NCBI GenBank assembly: GCA_038212095.1
Contig: JBBQUW010000004.1
Span: 1-64,000, forward strand
DNA: 64,000 nt
Direction: 5' to 3'
Origin: JAICYJ01 sp038212095
GTDB lineage: Bacteria; Actinomycetota; Thermoleophilia; Gaiellales; JAICJC01
The notes below the pieces were generated by a model. It was given only the letters and a program-made list of their open reading frames with translations, had not been told where the DNA came from and made no database searches. The position numbers and the translations under genes were made by a program. Position 1 is the stretch's first letter. The number at the start of each line of letters is the position of its first letter. Positions 46,325 through 54,833 of this stretch are shown in pieces.

Positions 46325-46457
46325 TCAGACTTGTGACACCGGAGGAGAGCAGCGCCAGCGTGGCAACGATCGCGACCGTGATGACCGTCATCACGACTGC
46401 GTACTCTGCCATCGTCTGGCCTGACTGCTCAAGCACCAGCTTTTCGAGGTGGATCAT
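46299..46457 (-). CDS. Flp/Fap-type IVb pilin (52 residues)
   Basis: ATG 46457 has an ideal AGGAGGT site. The sequence has the prepilin cleavage motif EQSG-QTMAEYA with Glu at +5 of the mature protein, then a single hydrophobic helix (VVMTVITVAIVATLALL). It is the usual size of Flp pilins. No tad assembly genes are in the window, so it is an orphan pilin copy. Its last 26 nt overlap the convergent lplA end. Confidence 0.9.
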   Translation of the reverse strand: MIHLEKLVLEQSGQTMAEYAVVMTVITVAIVATLALLSSGVTSLINAVVPLI

Positions 46458-46622
46458 TCGTACCTCCTGCTCTATGGGAGGCGACGCACCGGTAAAGAAA
46501 GAAGACCAACGACGTTCGGTGGAGCACCAGAGCGCGCCTCTCTTCCAGTATCGTCCATTCCCCGCGGTTGTTGAGATACCCCATTGGGGGAATCATGCGC
46601 GAAGATCGGCGGCCCAGAAGCG
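46458..46622. other. Intergenic, probable pilin promoter region
   Basis: 165 bp upstream of the pilin. A short CCCC-ATT-GGGG hairpin lies near 46579-46590. A weak terminator for the 46623 gene end and a pilin promoter are likely here. No other feature is seen. Confidence 0.4.
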
Positions 46623-46898
46623 CTAGCTGAGGCCCTGACGGGCCTCGCTGACCAGCGTCACGGCCTCTGGGAACAGCAGTCGGACGGCGTCGCGCACCTG
46701 CATCGCCTGCTCGTCCGGGGTGCCCGTCAGCTCCAGGCGGCCGATCGCGGCCACGGTCATCGTCACCGCCAGGTTGATCGCCTGGTCGGCGAACGCCACC
46801 TTCTGCTGCTGCTGGGCCTGCTCCATGAAGCCGGCCAGCTGGCGCTGGATCTCCTCGGGGTCGCCGCCGCCGAACATGCCGAAAGGGAACTCACTCAT
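46623..46898 (-). CDS. Uncharacterised 91-residue protein downstream of E1 alpha
   Basis: Starts MSEFPFGMFGGGDPEEIQRQL, then a Gln-rich helix (FMEQAQQQQKVAFADQAINL) and a C-terminal helix (DEQAMQVRDAVRLLFPEAVTL). No membrane segment. Its ATG lies in the last codons of the E1 alpha gene (8-nt overlap), so it is co-translated. Family unknown. Confidence 0.7.
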   Translation of the reverse strand: MSEFPFGMFGGGDPEEIQRQLAGFMEQAQQQQKVAFADQAINLAVTMTVAAIGRLELTGTPDEQAMQVRDAVRLLFPEAVTLVSEARQGLS

Positions 46899-47928
46899 GC
46901 GGGGAGGATACCGCGTAGACGCCGTCGAGCACGGTGGCCGGGTCGGGCATCGGGCTGGCCTCAGCGGCGAGCACGCCCTGCTCGATCGTCTCGCGCACCT
47001 CCGCCGCGATCACGGCCTGCTCGTCCTCGGACAGTTCGTGGTTGATCTGCAGCCAGGCCCGGAACCGCTCGACGGGATCCTTGGACAGGTACTCCTCCAT
47101 CAGCGGTCGCGGCACGTAGGCCGCGTCGTCGTGCACCGCGTGGCCTTCCATCCGCAGCGTGATCAGCTCGAGCAGGGTCGGTCCGCCGCCTTCACGGGCC
47201 TTCTCGATCGCGCGCGCCGCCTCGCGGTAGACCGTCAGCACGTCGGTGCCGTCCACCACGATGCCCTCGAACCCGTACGCCGGACCACGATCGGCCAGGT
47301 GCTCACAGGCGAACGAGAGCCGGTTGGGCGTCGAGTACGCGTAGCTGTTGTTATCGATCACGAACACGATCGGCAGCCCACGCACGCCGGCCAGGTTCAT
47401 CGCCTCGTGCATGTCGCCACGCGCCGCCGCGCCGTCGCCGCACCAGCCGATCGCCACCCGCGGCTCCTTGCGCAACTGGAATGCCAGCGCGATGCCGGTG
47501 ATCACGGGGATCATCGCCGGCAGGTGGCTGACGCCGGCCAGCAGACCGCGGCCGGGAGAGAAGTCGTTGGTGCGCAGGTTGGAGTCACGGCCGTGCGTGG
47601 CGCCGCCATCGCGGCCCATGTACTGGCAGAAGATTGCCGACAGCGGGACGCCCCGAACCACGTGCACGCCCATGTTGCGGTGAAGGGGCGAGGCGATGTC
47701 ATGCTCGCCCATGGCGCTGGCAACACCCACCGAGGCCGCCTCGTTACCGCGTCCGGTGTAGTAGCTCCCCGGCAGGCGTCCGGCCTTGAACAGCAGGTTG
47801 CCGCGTTCCTCGATGCCGCGCGTCACGAGCATGTCGCGGAAGACGCGCAGCAGACGGTCGCGTTCCAGCCCGGCCTGGGAGGCCTCGGTGGCGGAGAGCA
47901 GCGGCTCGGCCTGGCGGGTCGCGGACAT
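46891..47928 (-). CDS. pdhA: Pyruvate/branched-chain 2-oxoacid dehydrogenase E1 alpha-type
   Basis: 345 residues. The ThDP-binding motif is GDGAAARGDMHEAMNLAGVRGLPIVFVIDNN (about 155-185), with RNMGVHVVRG and GRDGGATHGRDSN earlier and phosphorylation-loop-like GHAVHDDAAYV later. It is the alpha chain of a heterotetrameric E1. The beta chain and E2 are not adjacent, which is unusual, so the exact 2-oxoacid substrate is uncertain. Confidence 0.88.
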   Translation of the reverse strand: MSATRQAEPLLSATEASQAGLERDRLLRVFRDMLVTRGIEERGNLLFKAGRLPGSYYTGRGNEAASVGVASAMGEHDIASPLHRNMGVHVVRGVPLSAIFCQYMGRDGGATHGRDSNLRTNDFSPGRGLLAGVSHLPAMIPVITGIALAFQLRKEPRVAIGWCGDGAAARGDMHEAMNLAGVRGLPIVFVIDNNSYAYSTPNRLSFACEHLADRGPAYGFEGIVVDGTDVLTVYREAARAIEKAREGGGPTLLELITLRMEGHAVHDDAAYVPRPLMEEYLSKDPVERFRAWLQINHELSEDEQAVIAAEVRETIEQGVLAAEASPMPDPATVLDGVYAVSSPHE

Positions 47929-47964
47929 CGCGGCGGAGAATACCGGTGCCGGGCGCTGGCGGAA

Positions 47965-48297
47965 TCACTCCCGTGCCGGCGGCGGCCCGGCGGCGGCGTA
48001 CCCACCCAGCCGGATCAGCCGCTCGTCCCACTCGGCTCCTGCCCGGACGATCCACGCGACGGCCTGTTCGAGCGGCTCGGGCGTCACGGTGTAGCGCGTC
48101 TCTCGGCCCTCGCGACGGGACGCCACCAGTCCTGCCGCTGACAGCTGAGAGAGGTGTTTGGCGACGGCCTGGCGGCTGATCGGCAGCTCGCGGGCGAGCT
48201 CGGTGGCGGTCGCGCTGGACCTGCCGAGAAGCCCGAGCATGCGGCGGCGGCTGGGATCGGCCAGCGCGGCGAAGGTCGCTCCGATGGCGTCGCTCAC
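47965..48297 (-). CDS. ArsR-family transcriptional regulator
   Basis: 110 residues from GTG 48297. Winged helix: ALADPSRRRMLGLLGRSSATATELAREL, recognition helix ISRQAVAKHLSQLSAAGLVASRREGRETRYTV. No metal-binding cysteine motif, so it belongs to the SRPBCC-associated ArsR group rather than metal sensors. The start overlaps the SRPBCC gene stop (GTGA). Palindromes upstream of the pair are probable operators. Confidence 0.9.
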   Translation of the reverse strand: MSDAIGATFAALADPSRRRMLGLLGRSSATATELARELPISRQAVAKHLSQLSAAGLVASRREGRETRYTVTPEPLEQAVAWIVRAGAEWDERLIRLGGYAAAGPPPARE

Positions 48298-48686
48298 GCC
48301 GCCAGCGCGAGCGGCCCGTGCTCCGCCCAGAGCTCGCGTTCGATCCGCGAGACGGCCTCGACCGTGACCAGTTCGCGCTCGGTGATCGAGATGCGCGAAC
48401 CGCCGTGCTCAGGCGTGACCTCGATCTCGACTGATGAGGGTGGGCCGTCCGGCGGCGCGTACCAGGTGAAGCGCAGCCGGCGGGGCGCGTCCACCTCCTC
48501 GACCACGCCGTGCCGTTCGCCGCCGTCGTCGGCGACCACCCGTACCGGAGCGCCCGGAGTGGGTTCGAGCTCGACGCGCTCCGCGAACCAGTGCTCGAGA
48601 TGCTCGGGCTCGGTGACCAGGCGCCAGGCCCGGTCGGGGTCGACCGGGACGCTGATCTCGCGTTCGACCGTGTTCTCGTCTGCCAT
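48294..48686 (-). CDS. SRPBCC/AHSA1-type protein
   Basis: 130 residues from ATG 48686 with GAGGAGGAACG ribosome site. Hydrophobic-cavity fold: VEREISVPVDPDRAWRLVTEPEHLEHWF at the N-terminus and a C-terminal SRIERELWAEHG helix. Ligand unknown. ArsR-SRPBCC pairs are common, and the ArsR usually represses the pair. The order here, with SRPBCC first, is less common. Confidence 0.88.
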   Translation of the reverse strand: MADENTVEREISVPVDPDRAWRLVTEPEHLEHWFAERVELEPTPGAPVRVVADDGGERHGVVEEVDAPRRLRFTWYAPPDGPPSSVEIEVTPEHGGSRISITERELVTVEAVSRIERELWAEHGPLALAA

Positions 48687-48700
48687 CGTTCCTCCTCAAC

Positions 48701-48762
48701 GCGCAACCGCAAGGTTGCGCATGATCGGCTACCGCGCTAGCATGCGCAACTCATCGGTTGCA
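48701..48762. promoter_or_regulatory. Two GCGCAAC/GTTGCGC inverted repeats, probable ArsR operators
   Basis: The first is GCGCAACC-GCAA-GGTTGCGC (48701-48720), perfect 8-bp arms. The second is TGCGCAAC-TCATC-GGTTGCA (48743-48762), nearly the same half-sites. They lie between divergent SRPBCC-arsR and clpP, so one regulator could touch both promoters. TATACA near 48764 is a candidate clpP -10. Confidence 0.65.
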
Positions 48763-48780
48763 CTATACAGGAGGCGCGCG

Positions 48781-49404
48781 GTGTCCCCAATCATCCCAAT
48801 GGTGATCGAGCAGACGGGCCGCGGCGAGCGGTCGTTCGACATCTACTCGCGGCTGCTGAACGACCGCATCATCTTCCTCGGCACGCCGGTCACCTCTGAG
48901 GCGGCGAACCTGATCGTGGCCCAGCTGATCCATCTCGAGTCAGACGATCCCGACAAGGACATCAGCCTCTACATCAACTCGCCCGGTGGCGACGTCTACG
49001 CCGGCATGGCGATCTACGACACGATGCGCTACGTGGGGTCGGAGGTGCAGACGATCTGCTTCGGGATGGCGATGTCGATGGGCGCGATCCTGCTGGCCGG
49101 CGGTGCCAAGGGCAAGCGGATCGCCCTACCGAACTCAAAGATCATGATCCACCAGGGACACACCTCGGGGTTCGAGGGCCAGGCCACCGACGTCGAGATC
49201 CGGGCGCGCGAGATCCTCGCCATCCAGCGGCGAATGGAGGAGATGCTGGCGGCCGACACCGGTCATACGCCGGAGCGGATCCACGAGGACACCCAGCGCG
49301 ACAACTTCATGGACGCCGCCCAGGCGAGGGAGTACGGGCTGATCGATCGCGTGGTCGACCTGCGCGCGGTGACCAACGGCAAGCGGGCGGCGGGGCTCGG
49401 TTAG
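48781..49404 (+). CDS. clpP: ATP-dependent Clp protease proteolytic subunit
   Basis: 207 residues from GTG 48781, with AGGAGG upstream. N-terminal processing region MVIEQTGRGERSFDIYSRLL. Catalytic Ser in GMAMSMGAILLA near 98, His in IMIHQGH near 123, Asp in DTQRDNFMDA near 172. Forms the double-heptamer chamber used with ClpX/ClpC. Single gene here; no clpX is adjacent. Confidence 0.95.
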   Translation: MSPIIPMVIEQTGRGERSFDIYSRLLNDRIIFLGTPVTSEAANLIVAQLIHLESDDPDKDISLYINSPGGDVYAGMAIYDTMRYVGSEVQTICFGMAMSMGAILLAGGAKGKRIALPNSKIMIHQGHTSGFEGQATDVEIRAREILAIQRRMEEMLAADTGHTPERIHEDTQRDNFMDAAQAREYGLIDRVVDLRAVTNGKRAAGLG

Positions 49405-49703
49405 CCCCCCGGCCCCAGGCAGCGTACCCAGGCGATCTGCGGCTGCGACACCCCGCTCGGGATCGTGATCCAGGCCAGCCCGACATCGATCCGCCATCCG
49501 CGCGAGCCGCCCGGCAGGCAGGAGCTACTGCTCGGCGGCGTGCAGCCGCCGCCGTGGCAGTCCTCGAACGTGGTGGCGCTGCTGAGGAAGAGCGCGGTGG
49601 CGTTGTTCTGGTCGAGGAATCCGGCCGGATCGCTGCCCCCGTCGCGATGGAAAACGAACTGGCTCCCGTCCGGCGTCACGTACGTCGCCACCCCCGACAA
49701 CAA
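49401..49703 (-). pseudogene. C-terminal extracellular segment cut off by an in-frame TAG
   Basis: 100 residues in exactly the same frame as the membrane protein 49704-50450, separated only by a TAG at 49704-49706. It begins LLSGVATYVTPDGSQFVFHRDGG and ends near SGVSQPQIAWVRCLGPGG, with a cysteine pair in EDCHGGGCTP, typical of an exported domain following a membrane helix. A TTG directly after the TAG could restart translation by coupling. Either a nonsense change, a sequence error, or a coupled reinitiation. Confidence 0.55.
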
Positions 49704-50450
49704 CTAGACGCGGGCGGTGTGGCCGGGCGCGCGAGTGGACTGGTAGTACCACACGGCCGCGCCGCCGAGCGCTGCGCCCGCGAGGAGCAGGGGCAGCGAC
49801 GCCCTGCCGGGCAACCAGAACGCCCGCCGTGAGCGACCGGACGGTGGCAGCCGGCGGCCGAGCCGGACGGCAGTGTAGATGGGAGCGATGATCAGGAAGG
49901 CCAGCACCACCATCCACCCGATCTGCACTGCGGTCGATGTCCCGCCGGTGCAGTGTGTGACCGTGACCTGGTGGCCGGACTGGTTCGTTCTGGTGCCGGT
50001 GCTGCACGCCTCGACACCCCCCACCGTCGAGACGGACAGGACGAACGGAAGCGCCAGTCCGCCGGGCACCAGCAGCGTTGCCAGCAGCTTGTCCCGGGTC
50101 GTCCAGCAGCGAGAGAGCCACAGGAAGACGACGCCGACGATCCAGCCCACCAGCGGGATCACGATCCCGCCAACCAGCAGCAGCGGAATCGCCAGCCACT
50201 CGAGCCAGCCGGCCGTCGCCGGCTCGATGCCTAGCCGCTCGCGCTCGGCCGCGGCGATCTGCTCGGGGTCGCCCATCCGGTCGAGCGCGGTCAGCACCTC
50301 GGCGTCGGACGCGCTGTCCGGCACCGTCTGCTCGATGTGCGCCTCGATCTCGGCCACCAGTTCGTCGCGATGGCGCCGCGGCATCTCGCGCAGCGCCCCA
50401 CGCAGTTCGGTGAGGTAGCGGTCGATCAGCGGACTGCGGGTGGTGCTCAC
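49704..50450 (-). CDS. HAAS/DUF1700-like membrane protein paired with PadR
   Basis: 248 residues from the GTG overlapping the padR stop (GTGA). The N-terminal helical domain (IDRYLTELRGALREMPRRHRDELVAEIEAHIEQ) is the HAAS-type signalling fold seen next to PadR genes. Four or five membrane helices follow (GWLEWLAIPLLLVGGIVI onward). The last helix ends AVWYYQSTRAPGHTARV before TAG, and the frame continues in 49401-49703. Function is probably envelope sensing under PadR control. Confidence 0.78.
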   Translation of the reverse strand: MSTTRSPLIDRYLTELRGALREMPRRHRDELVAEIEAHIEQTVPDSASDAEVLTALDRMGDPEQIAAAERERLGIEPATAGWLEWLAIPLLLVGGIVIPLVGWIVGVVFLWLSRCWTTRDKLLATLLVPGGLALPFVLSVSTVGGVEACSTGTRTNQSGHQVTVTHCTGGTSTAVQIGWMVVLAFLIIAPIYTAVRLGRRLPPSGRSRRAFWLPGRASLPLLLAGAALGGAAVWYYQSTRAPGHTARV

Positions 50451-50797
50451 GGCGCGATGATCCCGTCCACGGTATCGCGGAAACGGGCCCACTCGGCGGT
50501 GAACACGTCCAGCACCGATCGGCCGGCCAGGGTCAGCGCGTAGTAGCGACGGGGCGGCCCGCCGGGCGACTCACGCCAGGTCGTCTCGACCACGCCTTCG
50601 CGCCGCAATCGGGAGAGCAGGGGGTAGAGGGTACCCTCGGATGTCACCAGGCCGTCCTTGCCGGCCAGCTCCTGCACCAACTCGACGGCGTATCGCTCGT
50701 CGTCACGGAGGAGGGCGAGCACGCAGAACTCGAGTACTCCACGGCGAAGCTGGGAGGGCAGTGCGGCGCTGTTTGGGGATCGACGGTCATCTTCCAT
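50447..50797 (-). CDS. PadR-family transcriptional regulator
   Basis: 116 residues from ATG 50797; earlier in-frame codons lack a ribosome site. The winged helix LRRGVLEFCVLALLRDDERYAVELVQEL, SEGTLYPLLSRLRREGVVETTW, and PPRRYYALTLAGR are typical. The dimer helix is the C-terminal VFTAEWARFRDTVDGI. GGTACTTGGTAAG just upstream (50807 region) contains repeated half-sites and may be its operator. Confidence 0.9.
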   Translation of the reverse strand: MEDDRRSPNSAALPSQLRRGVLEFCVLALLRDDERYAVELVQELAGKDGLVTSEGTLYPLLSRLRREGVVETTWRESPGGPPRRYYALTLAGRSVLDVFTAEWARFRDTVDGIIAP

Positions 50798-50861
50798 GCG
50801 TTGCAAGGTACTTGGTAAGACCATAGACTTATGCCGCGGATCCGTCAAGCGTGGACGACCG

Positions 50862-52094
50862 TCAGCCGTCGAACTTCTTGAGGATCACACAGCCGTTGTG
50901 GCCGCCGAGACCCATCGAGTTCGAGAGCGCGACCCGCACCTCGGCCTCGCGCGCCACGTTGGGTACGTAGTCCAGGTCGCACTCGGGATCGGGCGTGCGG
51001 TAGTTGATCGTGGGCGGGATCACGCCGTGGTAGATGGTCAGCGCCGTCGACAGCGCCTCGACCGCTCCGGCGGCGCCGAACAGGTGACCGATCATCGACT
51101 TGATCGAGGAGACGGCCATCCTGTCCGCGTGGGTGCCGAACACCGTCCGGATCGCGAGCGTCTCGGCCGAGTCGTTGTACGGCGTGGAGGTGCCGTGGGC
51201 GTTGATGTAGTCGACGTCGTGCGGTGAGATGCCGGCGCTGCCGAGCGCGGCGCGCATCATCTCGATCACGCCGATCGACTCGGGGTGGGGGGTGGCGACG
51301 TGGTAGGCGTCGTTGGAGGCGCCGTAGCCGATCACCTCGCAGTAGATGCGCGCGCCGCGCCGCAGCGCGTGCTCGAGCTCCTCCACCATCACGACGGCCG
51401 CGCCCTCCGCCATCACGAACCCGGACCGCGTCGCATCGAACGGCCGCGAGGCGGCGGCCGGATCGTCGCGGCCGGCCGCCAGCGCTCGCATCGAGCAGAA
51501 TCCGGCCAGCACCAGCGGCACGATCGCAGACTCCGTACCACCGGCCAGGATCGCGTCGGCCTGGCCGCGGCGGATCACGAGTGCCGCGTCACCGATCGCG
51601 TGCGAGCCGCTGGCACAGGCCGAGACGATGGCGTAGTTGACCCCGCGCATGCCGAGCTGGGTGGCGACGTGGCTGGTGGTGGTGTCCACCAGCATGTTCG
51701 GCAGCCAGTGCGGCGAGACCCGTTCGCGGCCGCGCGTCTCGAGCACCTTCTGCTGATCGAGGATCTGAGGCAGTCCGCCGACCGCGCTGCCGATGATCAC
51801 GCCCGCCCGCGACGCATCGGTGACTTCGAAATGGGCGTCGCGTGCCGCCTCCATCGCAGCAGCCACGCCGTAGTGGACGTCCAGCCCGGTCTTTCTCGCC
51901 TCCTTCACCGGCATCGCGTCGGTGGCGTTGAACCCCTTCACCTCGGCGGCGATATTGACCGGGAACTCGTCCGCGTCGAAGCGGCTGATCACGCCGACAC
52001 CGCTGACGCCGGCCACCAGGTTGACCCAGGTGGTGGGGACGTCGTTGCCGACCGGGGTGACGGCACCAAGGCCGGTGATTACCGCGCGTCGCAT
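50862..52094 (-). CDS. fabF: 3-oxoacyl-[acyl-carrier-protein] synthase II
   Basis: 410 residues from ATG 52094 (MRRAVITGLGAVTPVG). Catalytic Cys in IVSACASGSHAIG near 164, His in NAHGTSTPYND near 300 and His in SSIKSMIGHLFGAAG near 340. Elongates acyl-ACP in fatty acid synthesis. No other fab or acpP gene is adjacent. Confidence 0.95.
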   Translation of the reverse strand: MRRAVITGLGAVTPVGNDVPTTWVNLVAGVSGVGVISRFDADEFPVNIAAEVKGFNATDAMPVKEARKTGLDVHYGVAAAMEAARDAHFEVTDASRAGVIIGSAVGGLPQILDQQKVLETRGRERVSPHWLPNMLVDTTTSHVATQLGMRGVNYAIVSACASGSHAIGDAALVIRRGQADAILAGGTESAIVPLVLAGFCSMRALAAGRDDPAAASRPFDATRSGFVMAEGAAVVMVEELEHALRRGARIYCEVIGYGASNDAYHVATPHPESIGVIEMMRAALGSAGISPHDVDYINAHGTSTPYNDSAETLAIRTVFGTHADRMAVSSIKSMIGHLFGAAGAVEALSTALTIYHGVIPPTINYRTPDPECDLDYVPNVAREAEVRVALSNSMGLGGHNGCVILKKFDG

Positions 52095-52152
52095 CGAGCC
52101 GTGGGACGGCACAGGACAGCCGTCGGTTGCGATGGGGGCGTTCTGGACGCGG

Positions 52153-53352
52153 TCAGGATCTCGTCTGCCCGCTGCCGACCAGCACGTACTTGGTGGTCGT
52201 CATCTCTTCCAGCCCCAGCGGCCCGCGCGCGTGCAGCCGGTTTGTGGAGATGCCGATCTCGGCGCCCTTGCCGTAGACGGCGCCGTCGGTGAAGCGAGTC
52301 GAGGCGTTGACGTAGACGGCCGCCGCATCGACCTCACGCGTGAACCGCGCCGCCGCCGCGGCATCCTCGGTGACGATCGCCTCCGAGTGGCCGGTGCCGT
52401 AGCGGTCGATGTGGTCGAGCGCCTGGTCGAGGTCGTCCACCACCCGCAGCGCGATCTTGAGGTCGAGGAACTCGGTCGCCCACGCCTCCTCGCCCTCCAG
52501 CACCTCGACGCCCTCGGCCTCGAGCGCGGCCACCAGCGGGGCGACCAGGTCGGCCCGCCCGCGGTGGACGAGCACCGTCTCGGCGGCGTTGCAGACGCCC
52601 GGGCGCTGCACCTTGGCGTTGATCACGATCGCGAGTGCCTTGGCGGGATCGGCCTCGGCGTCGACGTAGACGTGGCAGTTTCCGCCGGCAGCGGCCAGCA
52701 CCGGGATGCGCGAGTGCTCAAGCAGAAAGTGCTTGAGCTGTTCGCCTCCGCGGGGAATCACGACGTCGGCGGTCGCGGGATCGGCGATCGCCGCCGCCAG
52801 CTCGGCTCGGTCGGTGGACAGCGCCTGCACCGCATCGGCCGGCAGGTCGCGGTCGGCCAGCGCGCCGCGCATCAGCTCGAGCAGCGCCAGGTTGGTGTGC
52901 TCGGCCAGCCGGGAGCCGCGCAGAACGCACGCGTTTCCGGCCTTGATGCACAGCATGGCAGCATCGACAGTGACGTTGGGCCGGGCTTCGTAGACCACCA
53001 TCACCACGCCCAGCGGCACGCGCAGCTTGGTCATCTGGATCCCGTTGGCGAGCGTTTCGGCGGTGATCGTCGTCCCCACCGGGTCGGGCAACGCGGCCAC
53101 GCTCATGACGGCGTCAGCCAGGGCGTGACAGCGGTCGTCGTCCAGGGTCAGCCGATCGATGATCGCCCGCGTCTGGCCGGTGGCGGCATCCAGGTCGAGC
53201 CGGTTTGCGGCCACCAGCTCGTCGGCATGACGTCGGATGCGGTCGACCACCTCGATCAGCGCGGCGTTCTTGGCGGCGCTGTCCAGCGATGCCAGCGCAC
53301 GCGACGCGATGCGGGCCCGCTGGGCGATACCGGATGAGGTGACGGTGCTCAC
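52153..53352 (-). CDS. proA: Glutamate-5-semialdehyde dehydrogenase
   Basis: 399 residues from GTG 53352, overlapping the proB stop. Aldehyde-dehydrogenase fold with the catalytic Cys in VQRPGVCNAAETVLVHRG near 255, PLGVVMVVYEARPNVT, and the C-terminal GLEEMTTTKYV. Reduces glutamyl-5-phosphate to the semialdehyde in proline synthesis. Standard length. Confidence 0.96.
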   Translation of the reverse strand: MSTVTSSGIAQRARIASRALASLDSAAKNAALIEVVDRIRRHADELVAANRLDLDAATGQTRAIIDRLTLDDDRCHALADAVMSVAALPDPVGTTITAETLANGIQMTKLRVPLGVVMVVYEARPNVTVDAAMLCIKAGNACVLRGSRLAEHTNLALLELMRGALADRDLPADAVQALSTDRAELAAAIADPATADVVIPRGGEQLKHFLLEHSRIPVLAAAGGNCHVYVDAEADPAKALAIVINAKVQRPGVCNAAETVLVHRGRADLVAPLVAALEAEGVEVLEGEEAWATEFLDLKIALRVVDDLDQALDHIDRYGTGHSEAIVTEDAAAAARFTREVDAAAVYVNASTRFTDGAVYGKGAEIGISTNRLHARGPLGLEEMTTTKYVLVGSGQTRS

Positions 53353-54413
53353 AACACGACTAGGTTATCGCGGTGCACGGCCTCGTCCACCCCACGTGCG
53401 CCGGCCAGGCGCCGCAGCTCCGCGGCTGGGTGGCCGGCGAGGCCGATGGCGAACGCCTCGCCGGCCTGACAGATCTCGACCGCATCGCCGGCCGCGAAGC
53501 TGCCCGCGACGCCCTGCACGCCCACCGCCAGCAGGCTGGTGCCGCGCGAGACGAGCGCCGCCCGGGCTCCGGCGTCGACGTCAAGGCGGCCGCGTACAGG
53601 CTTGCCGTACCGGATCCACAGCTTGTACGCCGGTAGCGGGCTGGGGTCGGCGCGAAACCGGGTGCCCACGCGGGCGCCGGACGCCGCCTGTAGCAGTGAT
53701 CCCGGCCGTCGGCCGGATGCGATCACGGCCGTCACGCCACCGGTGCTGGCCATCTCCGCTGCGACCACCTTCGATCGCATGCCACCCGATCCCCACGAGC
53801 TGCCGCCGCCGCTCACCTCGAGTGCTTCCAGCAGCCGGTGGTCGGCCACCTCCTCGACCAGCGTGGCGCCCGGGCTGGCCGGATCGCGGTCGTACAGCCC
53901 GTTGATGTCGGTCAGCAGCACCAGCAGCCGTGCCCGCAGCAGCACGGCCACTTGAGCCGCGAGCGCGTCGTTGTCGCCGAAGGAGATCTCATCGGTGGCC
54001 GTGGAGTCGTTCTCGTTCACGATCGGCACCATGCCCCAATCGAGCAGCGTCTCCAGCGTGCGGCGTGCGTTCAGGTAGCCGTCGCGGCGGTGGATGTCAC
54101 CGACGGTCAGCAGTACCTGGGCTCCCCGCGCACCGCAACGGCCGAGCGCGCGCTCCCATCGCCGGACAAGCAGCGACTGGCCGACCGCGGAGGCGGCCTG
54201 CAGTTCGGCCAGCCGGCGCGGCCGCCGCTCTCGGCCGAGGGCGCCCAGTCCGAGCGCGATCGCCCCCGAAGTGACGATCACGAGTGGGGTGGAGTCGTTC
54301 GCCAGCGTGGCCACCTCGGATGCGATCTGCGAGAAAGCCCGCGCTCGGGGCCGCCCTCGCTCGTCGACAAGCGTGCTGGATCCGATCTTGACGACCACCG
54401 CCCGGCGTTTCAT
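53349..54413 (-). CDS. proB: Glutamate 5-kinase
   Basis: 354 residues from ATG 54413 (MKRRAVVVKIGSSTLVD). Amino-acid kinase domain: VTSGAIALGLGALG, NENDSTATDEISFGDNDALAAQVA, LTDINGLYDRDP and GSGGMRSKVVAAEMA. The C-terminal PUA domain begins near residue 270 (GARAALVSRGTSLLAVGV). First step of proline synthesis; coupled with proA. Confidence 0.96.
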   Translation of the reverse strand: MKRRAVVVKIGSSTLVDERGRPRARAFSQIASEVATLANDSTPLVIVTSGAIALGLGALGRERRPRRLAELQAASAVGQSLLVRRWERALGRCGARGAQVLLTVGDIHRRDGYLNARRTLETLLDWGMVPIVNENDSTATDEISFGDNDALAAQVAVLLRARLLVLLTDINGLYDRDPASPGATLVEEVADHRLLEALEVSGGGSSWGSGGMRSKVVAAEMASTGGVTAVIASGRRPGSLLQAASGARVGTRFRADPSPLPAYKLWIRYGKPVRGRLDVDAGARAALVSRGTSLLAVGVQGVAGSFAAGDAVEICQAGEAFAIGLAGHPAAELRRLAGARGVDEAVHRDNLVVL

Positions 54414-54466
54414 CGCAGCAGGATACGGCTCGGCCGGGGCCGCGGCGGGCGCTACCGCGCGATAGC

Positions 54467-54481
54467 GTGTATGCGATACAC
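54467..54481. promoter_or_regulatory. GTGTAT-GCG-ATACAC palindrome, XRE operator candidate
   Basis: Perfect 6-bp arms around GCG, directly between divergent proB and the XRE gene. It covers an in-frame ATG (54471), which argues that the protein starts at GTG 54492 instead. Short symmetric sites here are typical of XRE autoregulation. Confidence 0.6.
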
Positions 54482-54491
54482 TGAGGTTCTC

Positions 54492-54821
54492 GTGTCCAGC
54501 CAGCCCAACAGCCAGCGGCAACGACTGACCGCCCAGACGCTGGAGCGGATGAAGGACGGCATCCGCAAGCGGTCGGATGCGATCGGGCGCGACCACGACC
54601 GTCCCTTCGCCGACGTCGGCCGGATGGTGGCGCACAACCGGCAGGCGCGAGGCATGAGCCAGCAGGAGCTGGCCGTCCTGTGCGGAACGACGCAGTCTGC
54701 GATCGCCCGCCTGGAACGCGGTGGACGCCCGCCCAAGCTCGACACACTGATGCGGATCGCCGACGCGCTGGACGCTGAGCTGCTGCTCGAGATGCGCCTG
54801 CGCGAACCCTCGACCGAGTAG
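54492..54821 (+). CDS. XRE-family helix-turn-helix regulator
   Basis: 109 residues from GTG 54492, which has GAGG 5 nt upstream. The N-terminal ~50 residues are charged helix. The HTH is RMVAHNRQARGMSQQELAVLCGTTQSAIARLERGGRPPKL, then ALDAELLLEMRL. The end resembles HigA-type antitoxins, but no toxin gene is adjacent. The CBS gene follows after 12 nt, so they share an mRNA. Confidence 0.85.
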   Translation: MSSQPNSQRQRLTAQTLERMKDGIRKRSDAIGRDHDRPFADVGRMVAHNRQARGMSQQELAVLCGTTQSAIARLERGGRPPKLDTLMRIADALDAELLLEMRLREPSTE

Positions 54822-54833
54822 GAAGGATCGTTC

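Noticed and set aside
54471..54491. ATG 54471 as the start of the XRE gene
   Set aside because: It lies inside a perfect palindrome and has no ribosome site, whereas GTG 54492 has GAGG at proper spacing.
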